Shown piece after piece: positions 52,351 through 60,844 of a DNA stretch of 64,000 nucleotides (positions are counted from its first letter, which is position 1; every line of letters begins with the position of its first letter). Origin of the DNA: JBNKVT01 sp050299335 (lineage in GTDB: Bacteria > Pseudomonadota > Alphaproteobacteria > Rhodobacterales > Rhodobacteraceae); NCBI GenBank assembly GCA_050299335.1, contig JBNKVT010000001.1:1-64000 (forward strand), read 5' to 3'. Below the pieces are notes generated by a model, which saw only the letters and a list, made by a program, of their open reading frames with translations, searched no databases and had not been told where the DNA came from. Both the position numbers and the translations under genes were made by a program.

Positions 52351-54093
52351 TTATTGTCCGAGAATGTGCAGGGTGAGGGCGACGACGATCAGGGCCAGAA
52401 GCCCCGAGACCGTCTGCCAGAACCGCACCGGGTCGCGCTGGGCGAGCGGGACGAAGCCGGAGCGGTCGTAAACAGGGTTGGGTTTGCGCAGGTCGGTCGT
52501 GAACTCGCTGAGCTCGCCGTAGCGTTTGGCGGGGTCCGGGTGGACGGCGCGTCTCAGGGCCTCGTCAACCCAGAAGGGGATCTTCTCATCCAGCGTGGTC
52601 GCCCCGACATAGCGCAAGGCCGACTGCGCCTTCTCCGAAGTGGCCCGGGCGACGGTGGCGCCGTAGGGCAGCCGACCGGTCAGCAGCTCATAGGCAATGA
52701 CCCCAAGCGAGAAGATATCCGAGCCGGTGCTGCCCTTGTAGCCGAGAAAATACTCAGGCGCGGCATATTGATGGGTGCCGAGAATTTCAGCCTTGTCGAG
52801 CGCCGGGGCGGCCTCGAGGATGCCCGCAACCTCGACCGCCCCGAAATCGATGATCTTCACGGTGCCGTTCCGGTCGATCATGATGTTCTCAGGTCTGAGG
52901 TCCTGATGCAGCATGTCCTTGCGATGGAAAGCCTGAAGCCCGCGCGCGATCTGATCGATGAGGTCACGGACGGTCTCGAGATCGGGCGACGGATTGTCGG
53001 TCATCCACTGCCGCAGGGTCCGGCCCTCCAGATACTCGGTGACGACATAAAGCGCCGAACGGTCCTCATGCGCCGGAGCGGGTTTCAGGACATGCGGCGA
53101 GTTCAGGCGGCGGGCGATCCATTCCTCCATGGCGAAACGGCGGAAGGCCGCCTCGTCGTCCTTCATGTCGGCGGAGGGGATTTTCAGGGCCACCGGGTCG
53201 CCGGTCTCAAGATCGGTGGCGTAGTAGATGTGGGAACGGTGCGAGCGGTGGATGGGCCGCTCGACCCGGTAGAGGTCGAGTTCAAAGGGCAGGCGCGGGA
53301 TGGTGGCGGGCGGCAGGCTTCCGGCATCGGTGAGGATACCGGCGGCGTCCTTCGGCGGCAGGGTATCGACGCGCAGGATCTGGATTGTGAGGTTGTCTTC
53401 GGAGCCGTTTGCCAGCGCGGCCTCGGCTAGCGCCGCGGCGGCGGCTTCGGGGCCACGCTCGGCGATGGTGGCGGCGATGGCTTGCGGTGTCAGGTGCTCG
53501 TGGACGCCGTCAGTGGTCAGGACGAAGGTGGCACCGGGCTCCAGGGGGATGGCGCGGTAGTCAATCTCGACGGCGGGGGAAAGGCCGAGGGCGCGGCCAA
53601 GATAGTTTTCAACCGAGGACAGCACGACACGGTGATCGGTCGTGAGCTGTTCCAGCGTACCGCCGGAGACGCGCCAGACGCGGGCATCGCCGATATGGAA
53701 GACATGCGCGGTGCGGCCCTTCAGGATCAGGGCCGTGAAAGTGGCGACATGACCACGATTGAGGTCCTCGAGCGCGGTGTTCTGGGCGTGGAGCCAGGAA
53801 TTGGTGGCGGCAATGACCCGCGAGGCGGCGGTCTTCACCGACCAGGCGTCGGAGGTGCAGTAATAGTCCGAGAGAAAACTCTTCACCGCCGTCTCCGAAG
53901 CGATCTGGCTGACCTCCGAAGACGAGATACCGTCGGAAATCGCCAAAGCCGCGCCCTTCAGCGTCAGCGCGCGGCCTTCGGGGATGATCGCACCGTGGAA
54001 GTCCTGGTTCACCGGCTTCCGCCCGGCAGCCGAATGCTGGCCGAGGGTGACGGAAAGCGTCGCGGTGGCAAGGTCCTTGGGCATCATCGGCAT
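52351..54093 (-). CDS. Fused PP2C phosphatase / Ser-Thr protein kinase, membrane-anchored
   Basis: About 580 residues combining opposing activities. The N-terminal PP2C-like domain has NQDFHG, LAISDGISSSE, HIGDARVW, LTTDGVHEHL and SEDNLTIQ. The kinase domain (from about residue 265) has Lys in VALKIP, catalytic loop LHQDLRPENIM (HQD for HRD, Arg for Lys), IIDFG and YAAPEYFLGY; a canonical Gly-rich loop is not evident. A single C-terminal helix (VSGLLALIVVALTLHILG) anchors it. It lies between the nitrite channel and cynS, so a role in tuning nitrogen uptake is inferred. Start ATG 54093 or 54117. Confidence 0.88.
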   Translation of the reverse strand: MPMMPKDLATATLSVTLGQHSAAGRKPVNQDFHGAIIPEGRALTLKGAALAISDGISSSEVSQIASETAVKSFLSDYYCTSDAWSVKTAASRVIAATNSWLHAQNTALEDLNRGHVATFTALILKGRTAHVFHIGDARVWRVSGGTLEQLTTDHRVVLSSVENYLGRALGLSPAVEIDYRAIPLEPGATFVLTTDGVHEHLTPQAIAATIAERGPEAAAAALAEAALANGSEDNLTIQILRVDTLPPKDAAGILTDAGSLPPATIPRLPFELDLYRVERPIHRSHRSHIYYATDLETGDPVALKIPSADMKDDEAAFRRFAMEEWIARRLNSPHVLKPAPAHEDRSALYVVTEYLEGRTLRQWMTDNPSPDLETVRDLIDQIARGLQAFHRKDMLHQDLRPENIMIDRNGTVKIIDFGAVEVAGILEAAPALDKAEILGTHQYAAPEYFLGYKGSTGSDIFSLGVIAYELLTGRLPYGATVARATSEKAQSALRYVGATTLDEKIPFWVDEALRRAVHPDPAKRYGELSEFTTDLRKPNPVYDRSGFVPLAQRDPVRFWQTVSGLLALIVVALTLHILGQ

Positions 54094-54135
54094 CCCGGGA
54101 TGGCCCCGCCCTGGCATGGGCGGGGCCCGATGGGG

Positions 54136-54963
54136 TTATTCGGCGGCGACCGGCGCGGCGTTGCGCTTCGGTCCGGTGCGGTAATGGGTCGAATAGATCA
54201 TCGCGCCGACGAAGGTCAGACCGCCGACGAGGTTGCCGATCACGGTCGGGATCTCGTTATAGGCGAAATAGTCGAACCAGGTGAACTCGCCGCCCAGCAT
54301 GATTCCGCTCGGGAACAGGAACATGTTCACGATCGAATGCTCGAAGCCGAGATAGAAGAAGACCAGGATCGGCATCCACATCGCCATGATCTTGCCCGAC
54401 ACACTGGTCGACATCATCGCCGCGACGACACCGGTCGAGACCATCCAGTTGCACATCACCGCGCGGATGAAGAGGGTCAGCATGCCCCCCGCGCCGGCCG
54501 CGGCATAGCCCAGCGTCCGCGCCTCGCCGATATGGCCGATCCGCTGGCCGATCTCGTTCGGCTCCTGGGTGAAGCCCATGGTGAAGATGATCGCCATGAA
54601 GACCGCAGTGGTCATGGCCCCGGCGAAGTTGCCGACGAAGACCAGGCCCCAGTTGCGCAGGACGCCGTTCCAGGTACAGCCCGGCCGCTTGGCGATCACC
54701 GCGAGCGGCGCGAGGGTGAACACACCGGTCAGTAGGTCGAAGCCGAGCAGGTAAAGCATGCAGAACCCGACCGGGAACAGCATGGAAGCGACGAGGAAGT
54801 TGCCGGTATTGACGGCGATGGTGACCGCGAAGGCGGCGGCCAGCGCAAGGATCGCCCCGGCCATGTAGGCACGGATCAGGGTGTCCTTGGTGGACATGAA
54901 GATTTTCGATTCGCCCGCGTCGATCATTTTCGAAGCGAACTCTTGTGGAGCTACATAAGACAT
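54136..54963 (-). CDS. Formate/nitrite transporter family channel (NirC-like)
   Basis: A 275-residue pentameric FNT channel with six helices. The family motifs are present: FPVGFCMLYLLGFDLLTGVF near the first half and the C-half repeat GFEHSIVNMFLFPSGIM. Operon position just after nirBD makes nitrite the likely substrate. FocA-like formate transport cannot be excluded by sequence alone. It starts 123 bp after nirD, a gap that could hold a promoter or processing site, and ends 42 bases before the kinase fusion. Confidence 0.92.
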   Translation of the reverse strand: MSYVAPQEFASKMIDAGESKIFMSTKDTLIRAYMAGAILALAAAFAVTIAVNTGNFLVASMLFPVGFCMLYLLGFDLLTGVFTLAPLAVIAKRPGCTWNGVLRNWGLVFVGNFAGAMTTAVFMAIIFTMGFTQEPNEIGQRIGHIGEARTLGYAAAGAGGMLTLFIRAVMCNWMVSTGVVAAMMSTSVSGKIMAMWMPILVFFYLGFEHSIVNMFLFPSGIMLGGEFTWFDYFAYNEIPTVIGNLVGGLTFVGAMIYSTHYRTGPKRNAAPVAAE

Positions 54964-55086
54964 TGGGCTCGTTCCTTTGTTGATGCGCTTGTGCGCTTCT
55001 TAAACTGGCCTGACATCGTTGCCTGGCGTGTGTGGAAGGGCGGACGCCGTTGCCCGCCCGGGCTTAATTCCCTGAACGCGTTGAAC

Positions 55087-55425
55087 TCATTGCGCTGCGA
55101 TACTGTCCGAGAGCGCCTCGGCATCCAGCAGGATGCGGCCCTCCTCGACCCGCACCTTGAAGGTCCGCACCGATCCCTCATCCGCGCCCTGGGCAAGGCC
55201 GGTATTGAGATCGATCACCCAGTTATGCAGCGGGCAGGTTACCGAGGTTCCGTGCTGGATCCCCTGAGACAGCGGCCCGCCCTTGTGGGGGCAGCGATCG
55301 TCGAGGGCGAAAACCTCGTCGCGGTCGGTGCGAAAGACGGCGATGCAGCCGAAATGGGTCTTCACTAGGCGGGCGGCCTGCTGGGGGATATCCTCCAGGG
55401 CGCCGATATCGATGGCTTGGGTCAT
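55087..55425 (-). CDS. nirD: Assimilatory nitrite reductase small subunit
   Basis: A 112-residue Rieske-fold protein with the [2Fe-2S] ligands CPHKGGPLSQG and CPLHNW retained. It is the small partner of NirB in NADH-dependent nitrite reduction to ammonium. Its ATG overlaps the nirB stop by four bases (ATGA), indicating coupled translation. Confidence 0.95.
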   Translation of the reverse strand: MTQAIDIGALEDIPQQAARLVKTHFGCIAVFRTDRDEVFALDDRCPHKGGPLSQGIQHGTSVTCPLHNWVIDLNTGLAQGADEGSVRTFKVRVEEGRILLDAEALSDSIAAQ

Positions 55426-57863
55426 TCTGCGGCTACCTTTGTCAGATCGGCCATGGGGCTGAATTCATGGGCATCGCGGCCCTGCGCGCGTTCGGCCCAT
55501 GGGTCCTTCTGGTGGAATTTCTGGGAATGGAAGAAGCGGTCGGCGAGGGCCTTGCGGTTCTCCGCGTTCTCGACCACCTGCTCCTTGACCCAGTCCAATC
55601 CGACCTTGGCGATCCACTTGTATGGCCGGTGCAGATACTGGGCGTTCTCGCGGTAAAGTTGGTAGAAGGCGGCGCAGTATTCCAGCGCCTCCTGCTCTGT
55701 CGCGACCTGGCACAAAAGATCGGTCTGCCGCACATCCATGCCCGCCGCACCGCCGACCATCAGCTGATAGCCTGAGTCCACGCAGACGACGCCGAAATCC
55801 TTGCAGGTCGCCTCCGCACAGTTCCTCGGACAGCCCGAAACCGCCAGCTTGAACTTATGCGGTGACCAGGCCCCCCAGAGCGCCTTTTCGATCTTGATGC
55901 CAAGACCGGTACTGTCCTGCGTCCCAAACCGGCAATGATCCTTGCCCACACAGGTCTTCACCGTCCTCAACCCCTTGGCATAGGCGTGGCCCGAAACCAT
56001 CCCGGCGGCATTCAGATCGGCCCAGATCGCGGGAAGGTCCTCTTTCTTCACACCCAGAAGGTCGATGCGCTGGCCGCCGGTGACATGAACGGTGGGGACA
56101 TTGTATTTCTCGGCCGCATCGGCAATCGCCCGCAGTTCATTGGGCGTGGTCATGCCGCCGAACATGCGCGGCACCACCGAATAGGTGCCGTCCTTCTGGA
56201 TATTGGCGTGCACCCGCTCGTTGATGAACCGGCTCTGGGCGTGATCGACATATTCACCGGGCCATTCGCAGATCAGGTAATAGTTCAGCGCCGGACGGCA
56301 GCTCGCACAGCCGTTCGAGGTCTTCCACTGCAATTCCTGCATCACCGCCGGGATGGATTTCAGTTCCTTCATGCGGATCAGCTTGCGGACATCGTCATGG
56401 GAATGATCGGTGCATTTGCACATGCCTGCGGCCTCGGGCAGGACGAAATCGTCACCGAGGGTCAGCGCCACCACCTGCTCGGTCAGCCCCGCACAGGTCC
56501 CGCAGGAGGTCGAGGCCTTGGTCAGCGCCTTCACCGCATCGAGCGTGGTCGCGCCACCTTGGATGGCGGCAATGATCCTGCCCTTGGAAACGCCGTTGCA
56601 GCCGCAGATCTCCGCATCATCCGGCAAGGCTGCAACGGCCGCCATAGGGTCCAGCGCACCGCCACCGGCGAAATTCGGGCCGAATATGAGCGTGTCGCGG
56701 ATCTCGGCGATATCCTCGCGGTCCTTGAGCAATTGCAGGAACCACGAGCCGTCGGCGGTATCGCCATACATGACGATGCCGATGATGCGGTTCTCCTCGA
56801 TGACGAGGCGCTTGTAGATGCCGCGCGTGGCGTCGCGGTAGACGATCTCCTCGCGGCCCTCGCCTTCGGCAAAATCCCCGGCCGAGAACAGGTCGCAGCC
56901 GGTGACCTTGAGCTTGGTCGAGATTTCGACCGGCTTGAAGGTCTCGTGGAAGCCCAGCAGGTTCCGCGCCGCGACCTTGGCCATGTCATAGAGCGGGGCG
57001 ACAAGCCCGTAGCAGACCTCGCGATGCTCGACGCACTCGCCGATGGCGAAAACCTCCGGATCGTCGGTCTTCATCTCGTCATTGACCAGCAGTCCGCGGT
57101 TGTATTTCAGGCCCGCAGCCTGTGCGAGGCCGAAATTCGGGCGGATGCCGACGGCCATGACCACCATGTCGGCGTCGATCCTGGTACCGTCGGCCAGTTC
57201 CACCGCCTCGACCTCTTCCTCGCCGAGAATGGCCTTGGTGTTGGCGTTGCAGCGGATATCGATGCCGCGCTTTTCCAGTTCGCGTTGCAGCAGATACCCG
57301 GCGGACTGGTCCAGCTGACGCTCCATCAGGTGGCCCATCAGGTGGATGACGGTGACTTTCATGCCTTGCGCGGACAAGCCGGCGGCGGCCTCGAGCCCAA
57401 GGAGGCCGCCGCCTATAACCACAGCGCGTCCGCCGGGTTTCCTGGCGTAGTCAAGCATACGATTGACGTCGCCAAGATCGCGATAGGCCATGACTCCGTC
57501 GAGGTCGCGGCCCGGGACCGGAATGATGAACGGGCTCGATCCGGTGGCAATGAGGAGCTTGTCATAGGGCGTCTCGCCCTGATCGGTGACGACGACCTTG
57601 CGCATGCGGTCGATCCGGTGGACCGGCTCACCGAAGCGGCAGGTCACACCATTGGCTTCGTACCAGTCGGCATCGTGGGTGACGATTTCCTCATAGGTCT
57701 TCTCGCCCGAGAGGACCGGCGACAGCATGATGCGGTTGTAGTTCCCCCGGGGCTCGGCCGAGAACAGCGTGATGTCGTAAAGCTCGTCATTGGCCTCGAT
57801 GAGATGTTCCATCGCGCGGCCCGAGGCCATGCCGGCGCCGATGACGACAAGTTTCATACCCAT
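55422..57863 (-). CDS. nirB: Assimilatory nitrite reductase large subunit
   Basis: An 813-residue siroheme and FAD enzyme reducing nitrite to ammonium with NAD(P)H. The N-terminal FAD domain begins KLVVIGAGMASGRAMEHL, and the second Rossmann motif is VVIGGGLLGLEAAAGL. A BFD-like [2Fe-2S] region has CGCNGVSKG ... STSCGTCAGL. The siroheme/[4Fe-4S] ligands are in CVGKDHCRFG and SGCPRNCAEATCKD. ATG 57863 (MGMKLV) follows AAGGAG by eight or nine bases; the long in-frame upstream extension covers a palindromic repeat and is not coding. First gene of the nirBD segment. Confidence 0.97.
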   Translation of the reverse strand: MGMKLVVIGAGMASGRAMEHLIEANDELYDITLFSAEPRGNYNRIMLSPVLSGEKTYEEIVTHDADWYEANGVTCRFGEPVHRIDRMRKVVVTDQGETPYDKLLIATGSSPFIIPVPGRDLDGVMAYRDLGDVNRMLDYARKPGGRAVVIGGGLLGLEAAAGLSAQGMKVTVIHLMGHLMERQLDQSAGYLLQRELEKRGIDIRCNANTKAILGEEEVEAVELADGTRIDADMVVMAVGIRPNFGLAQAAGLKYNRGLLVNDEMKTDDPEVFAIGECVEHREVCYGLVAPLYDMAKVAARNLLGFHETFKPVEISTKLKVTGCDLFSAGDFAEGEGREEIVYRDATRGIYKRLVIEENRIIGIVMYGDTADGSWFLQLLKDREDIAEIRDTLIFGPNFAGGGALDPMAAVAALPDDAEICGCNGVSKGRIIAAIQGGATTLDAVKALTKASTSCGTCAGLTEQVVALTLGDDFVLPEAAGMCKCTDHSHDDVRKLIRMKELKSIPAVMQELQWKTSNGCASCRPALNYYLICEWPGEYVDHAQSRFINERVHANIQKDGTYSVVPRMFGGMTTPNELRAIADAAEKYNVPTVHVTGGQRIDLLGVKKEDLPAIWADLNAAGMVSGHAYAKGLRTVKTCVGKDHCRFGTQDSTGLGIKIEKALWGAWSPHKFKLAVSGCPRNCAEATCKDFGVVCVDSGYQLMVGGAAGMDVRQTDLLCQVATEQEALEYCAAFYQLYRENAQYLHRPYKWIAKVGLDWVKEQVVENAENRKALADRFFHSQKFHQKDPWAERAQGRDAHEFSPMADLTKVAAE

Positions 57864-57917
57864 GGGCGTGGGCTCCTTGTGGCTTGAGTTGGGCTCGTTG
57901 AGATTTCGAAACGGGAC

Positions 57918-58021
57918 ACCCGTAGGGTGCGTGATTTCACGCACCTTGCGTTCGGGAAACCGGCTGCGGCGGTGCCAGGTATCCTCAAGAGGAGGTGCGT
58001 GAAATCACGCACCCTACCGGT
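57918..58021. repeat. Inverted pair of palindromes between nrtCD and nirB
   Basis: GGTGCGTGATTTCACGCACC (57926-57945) and GGTGCGTGAAATCACGCACC (57994-58013) are each perfect 20-bp palindromes. Their flanks, ACCCGTAG on the outside left and CTACCGGT on the outside right, extend the symmetry so that two 28-base units face each other across 48 bp. The arrangement is typical of REP/BIME-like intergenic elements; a regulator-binding role in front of nirB is an alternative. Confidence 0.75.
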
Positions 58022-58044
58022 ATGAGGAACGGCGGCCCGGGACA

Positions 58045-59697
58045 TCACGCCGCATCCTTCCTGCTATGCCCGTGCTCGTAATCCTCCAGGAACTGCAGCA
58101 CTTCGGCGCGGTAGGTGTAATAGTCGGGATGCTCCAGCAGCGCCTTGCGGGTGCGGGGGCGCGGCAGGTCCACGTCCATGATCTTGCCGATGGTCGCCCG
58201 CGGCCCGTTGGTCATCATCACCACCCGGTCGGACAGCAAAACCGCCTCGTCCACGTCATGGGTGACGCAGATCGCCGTGACCTTGGTCCGCGACCAGACC
58301 TCCATCAGCACTTCCTGCAATTCCCAGCGCGTCAGGCTGTCGAGCATCCCGAAGGGCTCGTCGAGCAAGAGCAGTTTCGGGCTGAGCGCAAAGGCCCGCG
58401 CAATGCCGACGCGTTGCTTCATGCCGTTCGACAGCTCGGAGGCCGCCTTGTCCATCGCATCCGCCAGCCCGACCCGTTCGAGATAGTACTCAACCACCTC
58501 CTGCCGCTCGGCCTGCGAGGCGCGCGGATAGACCTTGTCCACCCCGATGGCGACGTTTTCCTTCGCCGACAGCCACGGGAACAGGCTCGGCGCCTGAAAG
58601 ACCACGGCGCGTTCGGGGTCGGCACCCTCGACATGCTTGCCGTCAAGGATGATCGCGCCGTTGGAGATTTCGTTCAGCCCGGCAGCCATTGTCAGGGCGG
58701 TGGACTTGCCGCAGCCCGAATGGCCGATGATCGAGATGAACTCGCCCTTGTTCATGGTCAGCTCGAAATTCTCCACCACGGTCAGCGGACCCTTCGGCGT
58801 GGGATAGACCTTGTCCACTTGGCTGAACTGCAGATACCGCTCGTCAAGGATGGTCTCCGACGCCTCGCGCACCGCCTTCGGCATCTGGTGGATGGCCGTG
58901 ACATTGGGCAGGACGCGGGTGCCTCCCTCCTTGGTCTCGATGCCGATCTCCATCAGATACTGCGTCACCTCGGCCCGCAATTTCTTGAAGGCCGGGTCGG
59001 TATTCATCGCCGTCCGGTCGCGCGGACGCGGCAGGCTGACGGTGTATTCCGGCCCGAAAGTGGCGTTCGGCCCGGGGTTCAGCGGGATGATCCGGTCAGC
59101 CAGCAGGATCGCCTCGTCCACATCATTGGTGATGAGGATGATGGTCTTCTTCTCGATCTGGCTGATATGCTCGATCTCGTCCTGCAGATTGGCCCGCGTC
59201 AGAGCATCCAGCGCCGAAAGCGGCTCGTCCAGAAGCAGGACCTCCGGCTGCATCGCCAGCGCGCGCGCCACCGAGACGCGCTGGCGCATACCTCCCGAAA
59301 GCTCGGCCGGACGCCGGTCGGTGGCGTGCGACAGGCCGACCATATCGACATATTTCTTCACGATCCCGGCACGTTCGGCCTTCGACTTGCCCTTGTGGAC
59401 CGCATCGACCGCGAGGCTGACATTGCCGTTGACGGTCAGCCATGGCATCAGCGAATAGGACTGGAACACCAGCCCCCGCTCCTGCCCCGGCCCGGTGATC
59501 TCCGTGCCGCGAAAAATCGCCGCCCCACTGTCGGGCATCTCCAGGCCCGCCAGCAGGTTCATCAGCGTGGTCTTGCCCGAGCCGGAAAACCCGACGATGG
59601 CGACGAATTCCCCCTCGACGACCTTCAGCGAGACGTTATCGAGGATACAGGTATCGCCGTAGGACTTGGTGACGTGATCGAGTTCGAGGATGCTCAT
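58045..59697 (-). CDS. Nitrate ABC transporter, fused double ATPase (NrtC/NrtD-type)
   Basis: A 550-residue protein with two ABC ATPase domains. Domain 1 has GFSGSGKTT, signature LSGGMRQRV and LLLDEPLSALD. Domain 2 has GHSGCGKST, LSNGMKQRV and LLLDEPFGMLD. Both match NrtD-like domains; in cyanobacteria the two are separate proteins and NrtC carries a binding-protein-like regulatory tail, absent here. It drives nitrate import through NrtB. It starts three bases after the nrtB stop. Confidence 0.92.
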   Translation of the reverse strand: MSILELDHVTKSYGDTCILDNVSLKVVEGEFVAIVGFSGSGKTTLMNLLAGLEMPDSGAAIFRGTEITGPGQERGLVFQSYSLMPWLTVNGNVSLAVDAVHKGKSKAERAGIVKKYVDMVGLSHATDRRPAELSGGMRQRVSVARALAMQPEVLLLDEPLSALDALTRANLQDEIEHISQIEKKTIILITNDVDEAILLADRIIPLNPGPNATFGPEYTVSLPRPRDRTAMNTDPAFKKLRAEVTQYLMEIGIETKEGGTRVLPNVTAIHQMPKAVREASETILDERYLQFSQVDKVYPTPKGPLTVVENFELTMNKGEFISIIGHSGCGKSTALTMAAGLNEISNGAIILDGKHVEGADPERAVVFQAPSLFPWLSAKENVAIGVDKVYPRASQAERQEVVEYYLERVGLADAMDKAASELSNGMKQRVGIARAFALSPKLLLLDEPFGMLDSLTRWELQEVLMEVWSRTKVTAICVTHDVDEAVLLSDRVVMMTNGPRATIGKIMDVDLPRPRTRKALLEHPDYYTYRAEVLQFLEDYEHGHSRKDAA

Positions 59698-59700
59698 GTC

Positions 59701-60774
59701 TTACCTCGTCGCCGAATAGGTGAACATCGACTGCAGCGCGTACATCAGCCTGTCGAGCATGTAGCCGATGATGCCGATGGTCAGCACCGCGACGATGATG
59801 CGGGCGAGAGAGTCCGACGAGCCGTTCTGGAACTCGTCCCAGACGAATTTCCCGAGCCCGGGGTTCTGGGCCAGCATTTCCGCTGCGATCAGCACCATCC
59901 AGCCGACCCCGAGCGACAGGCGCAGACCGGTGAAGATCAAGGGCAGGGCCGAGGGCAGCACCAGCTTGGTGATCTTGGTCCAGGTGCCCAATTTCAGCAC
60001 CTTGCCGACATTGACGAGATCCTTGTCGATGGAGGCGACCCCAAGTGCTGTGTTGATAAGCGTCGGCCAGAGCGAGCACAGGGTCACGGTGATCGCCGAG
60101 ACCAGGAACGACTTGGCGAACAGCCCGTCATTGGTCACATAGACCGCCGAGACCACCATGGTCACGATCGGCAGCCAGGCCAGCGGGCTGACCGGCTTGA
60201 AGATCTGCACCAGGGGGTTGATGGCGGCGTTCACCGTCTTCGACAGGCCCGACATGATGCCGAGCGGAACGGCGATCAGCGTCGCCAGCAAAAACCCGAA
60301 GAACACGGTTTTGATCGAGGTCCAGATCTGCGCGTAATAGGTCGGCGCTCCGGTATAGTCGCGCCACTTGATCCGCTCGTCCTGACCGGCTTCGGCATAA
60401 CGGGCGTTGCGCTCATCCTGCCGCGCGTAGAACTCCGCCTCCTTCTCCTTCTCGCGCAGATAATCGCCATGCAGGTTGACCGCCTGCTCCCAGACTTCAG
60501 CCGGGCCGGGAATGGCGCCGAGCGAGGTCTGGACCTTCGGGGCCAGCGTCCCCCAGGCGGCGAGGAACAGGAGGATGGCCAGAAGCGGCACGCCGAGAAG
60601 CTGCCAGATATCGCGGCCATTGGTCCTGGGGTCGTCGCCACCGGCAAGCTTCAGCGCCGGGGTGACCCAGGAAAGGCCGAGGACCCGGAAATACTTGTCG
60701 GCCCTGTTGACCTTGGTGAAATAACGTTCGCGCCGCGCTTCGCGGTCGAGATCGGGCTCGGTGATGGCAGTCAT
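59701..60774 (-). CDS. nrtB: Nitrate ABC transporter permease
   Basis: A 357-residue inner-membrane permease. It has a long cytoplasmic N-terminus, TM1 LLGVPLLAILLFLAAWG, a charged periplasmic loop of about 70 residues, then a core of helices with the family segment VSPLAWLPIVTMVVSAVY and the EAA-loop region GLRLSLGVGWMVLIAAEML. It follows nrtA after 70 bp that contain a strong hairpin, and abuts the ATPase gene. Confidence 0.94.
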   Translation of the reverse strand: MTAITEPDLDREARRERYFTKVNRADKYFRVLGLSWVTPALKLAGGDDPRTNGRDIWQLLGVPLLAILLFLAAWGTLAPKVQTSLGAIPGPAEVWEQAVNLHGDYLREKEKEAEFYARQDERNARYAEAGQDERIKWRDYTGAPTYYAQIWTSIKTVFFGFLLATLIAVPLGIMSGLSKTVNAAINPLVQIFKPVSPLAWLPIVTMVVSAVYVTNDGLFAKSFLVSAITVTLCSLWPTLINTALGVASIDKDLVNVGKVLKLGTWTKITKLVLPSALPLIFTGLRLSLGVGWMVLIAAEMLAQNPGLGKFVWDEFQNGSSDSLARIIVAVLTIGIIGYMLDRLMYALQSMFTYSATR

Positions 60775-60806
60775 TGGGCTCTGTCCTGCTCGTATCTTTG
60801 AAAAAG

Positions 60807-60835
60807 GGCGCCCGGCAGGGGTAGGGCCGGGCGCC
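60807..60835 (-). terminator. Intercistronic hairpin after nrtA (attenuating or stabilising)
   Basis: GGCGCCCGGC (60807-60816) and GCCGGGCGCC (60826-60835) form a perfect 10-bp stem with a 9-base loop. On the minus strand it is followed by CTTTTT, a short T tract. Its place between the binding-protein gene and the permease gene suggests partial termination or protection of nrtA mRNA, raising NrtA levels above NrtB. Confidence 0.65.
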
Positions 60836-60844
60836 AGTCTGGGG

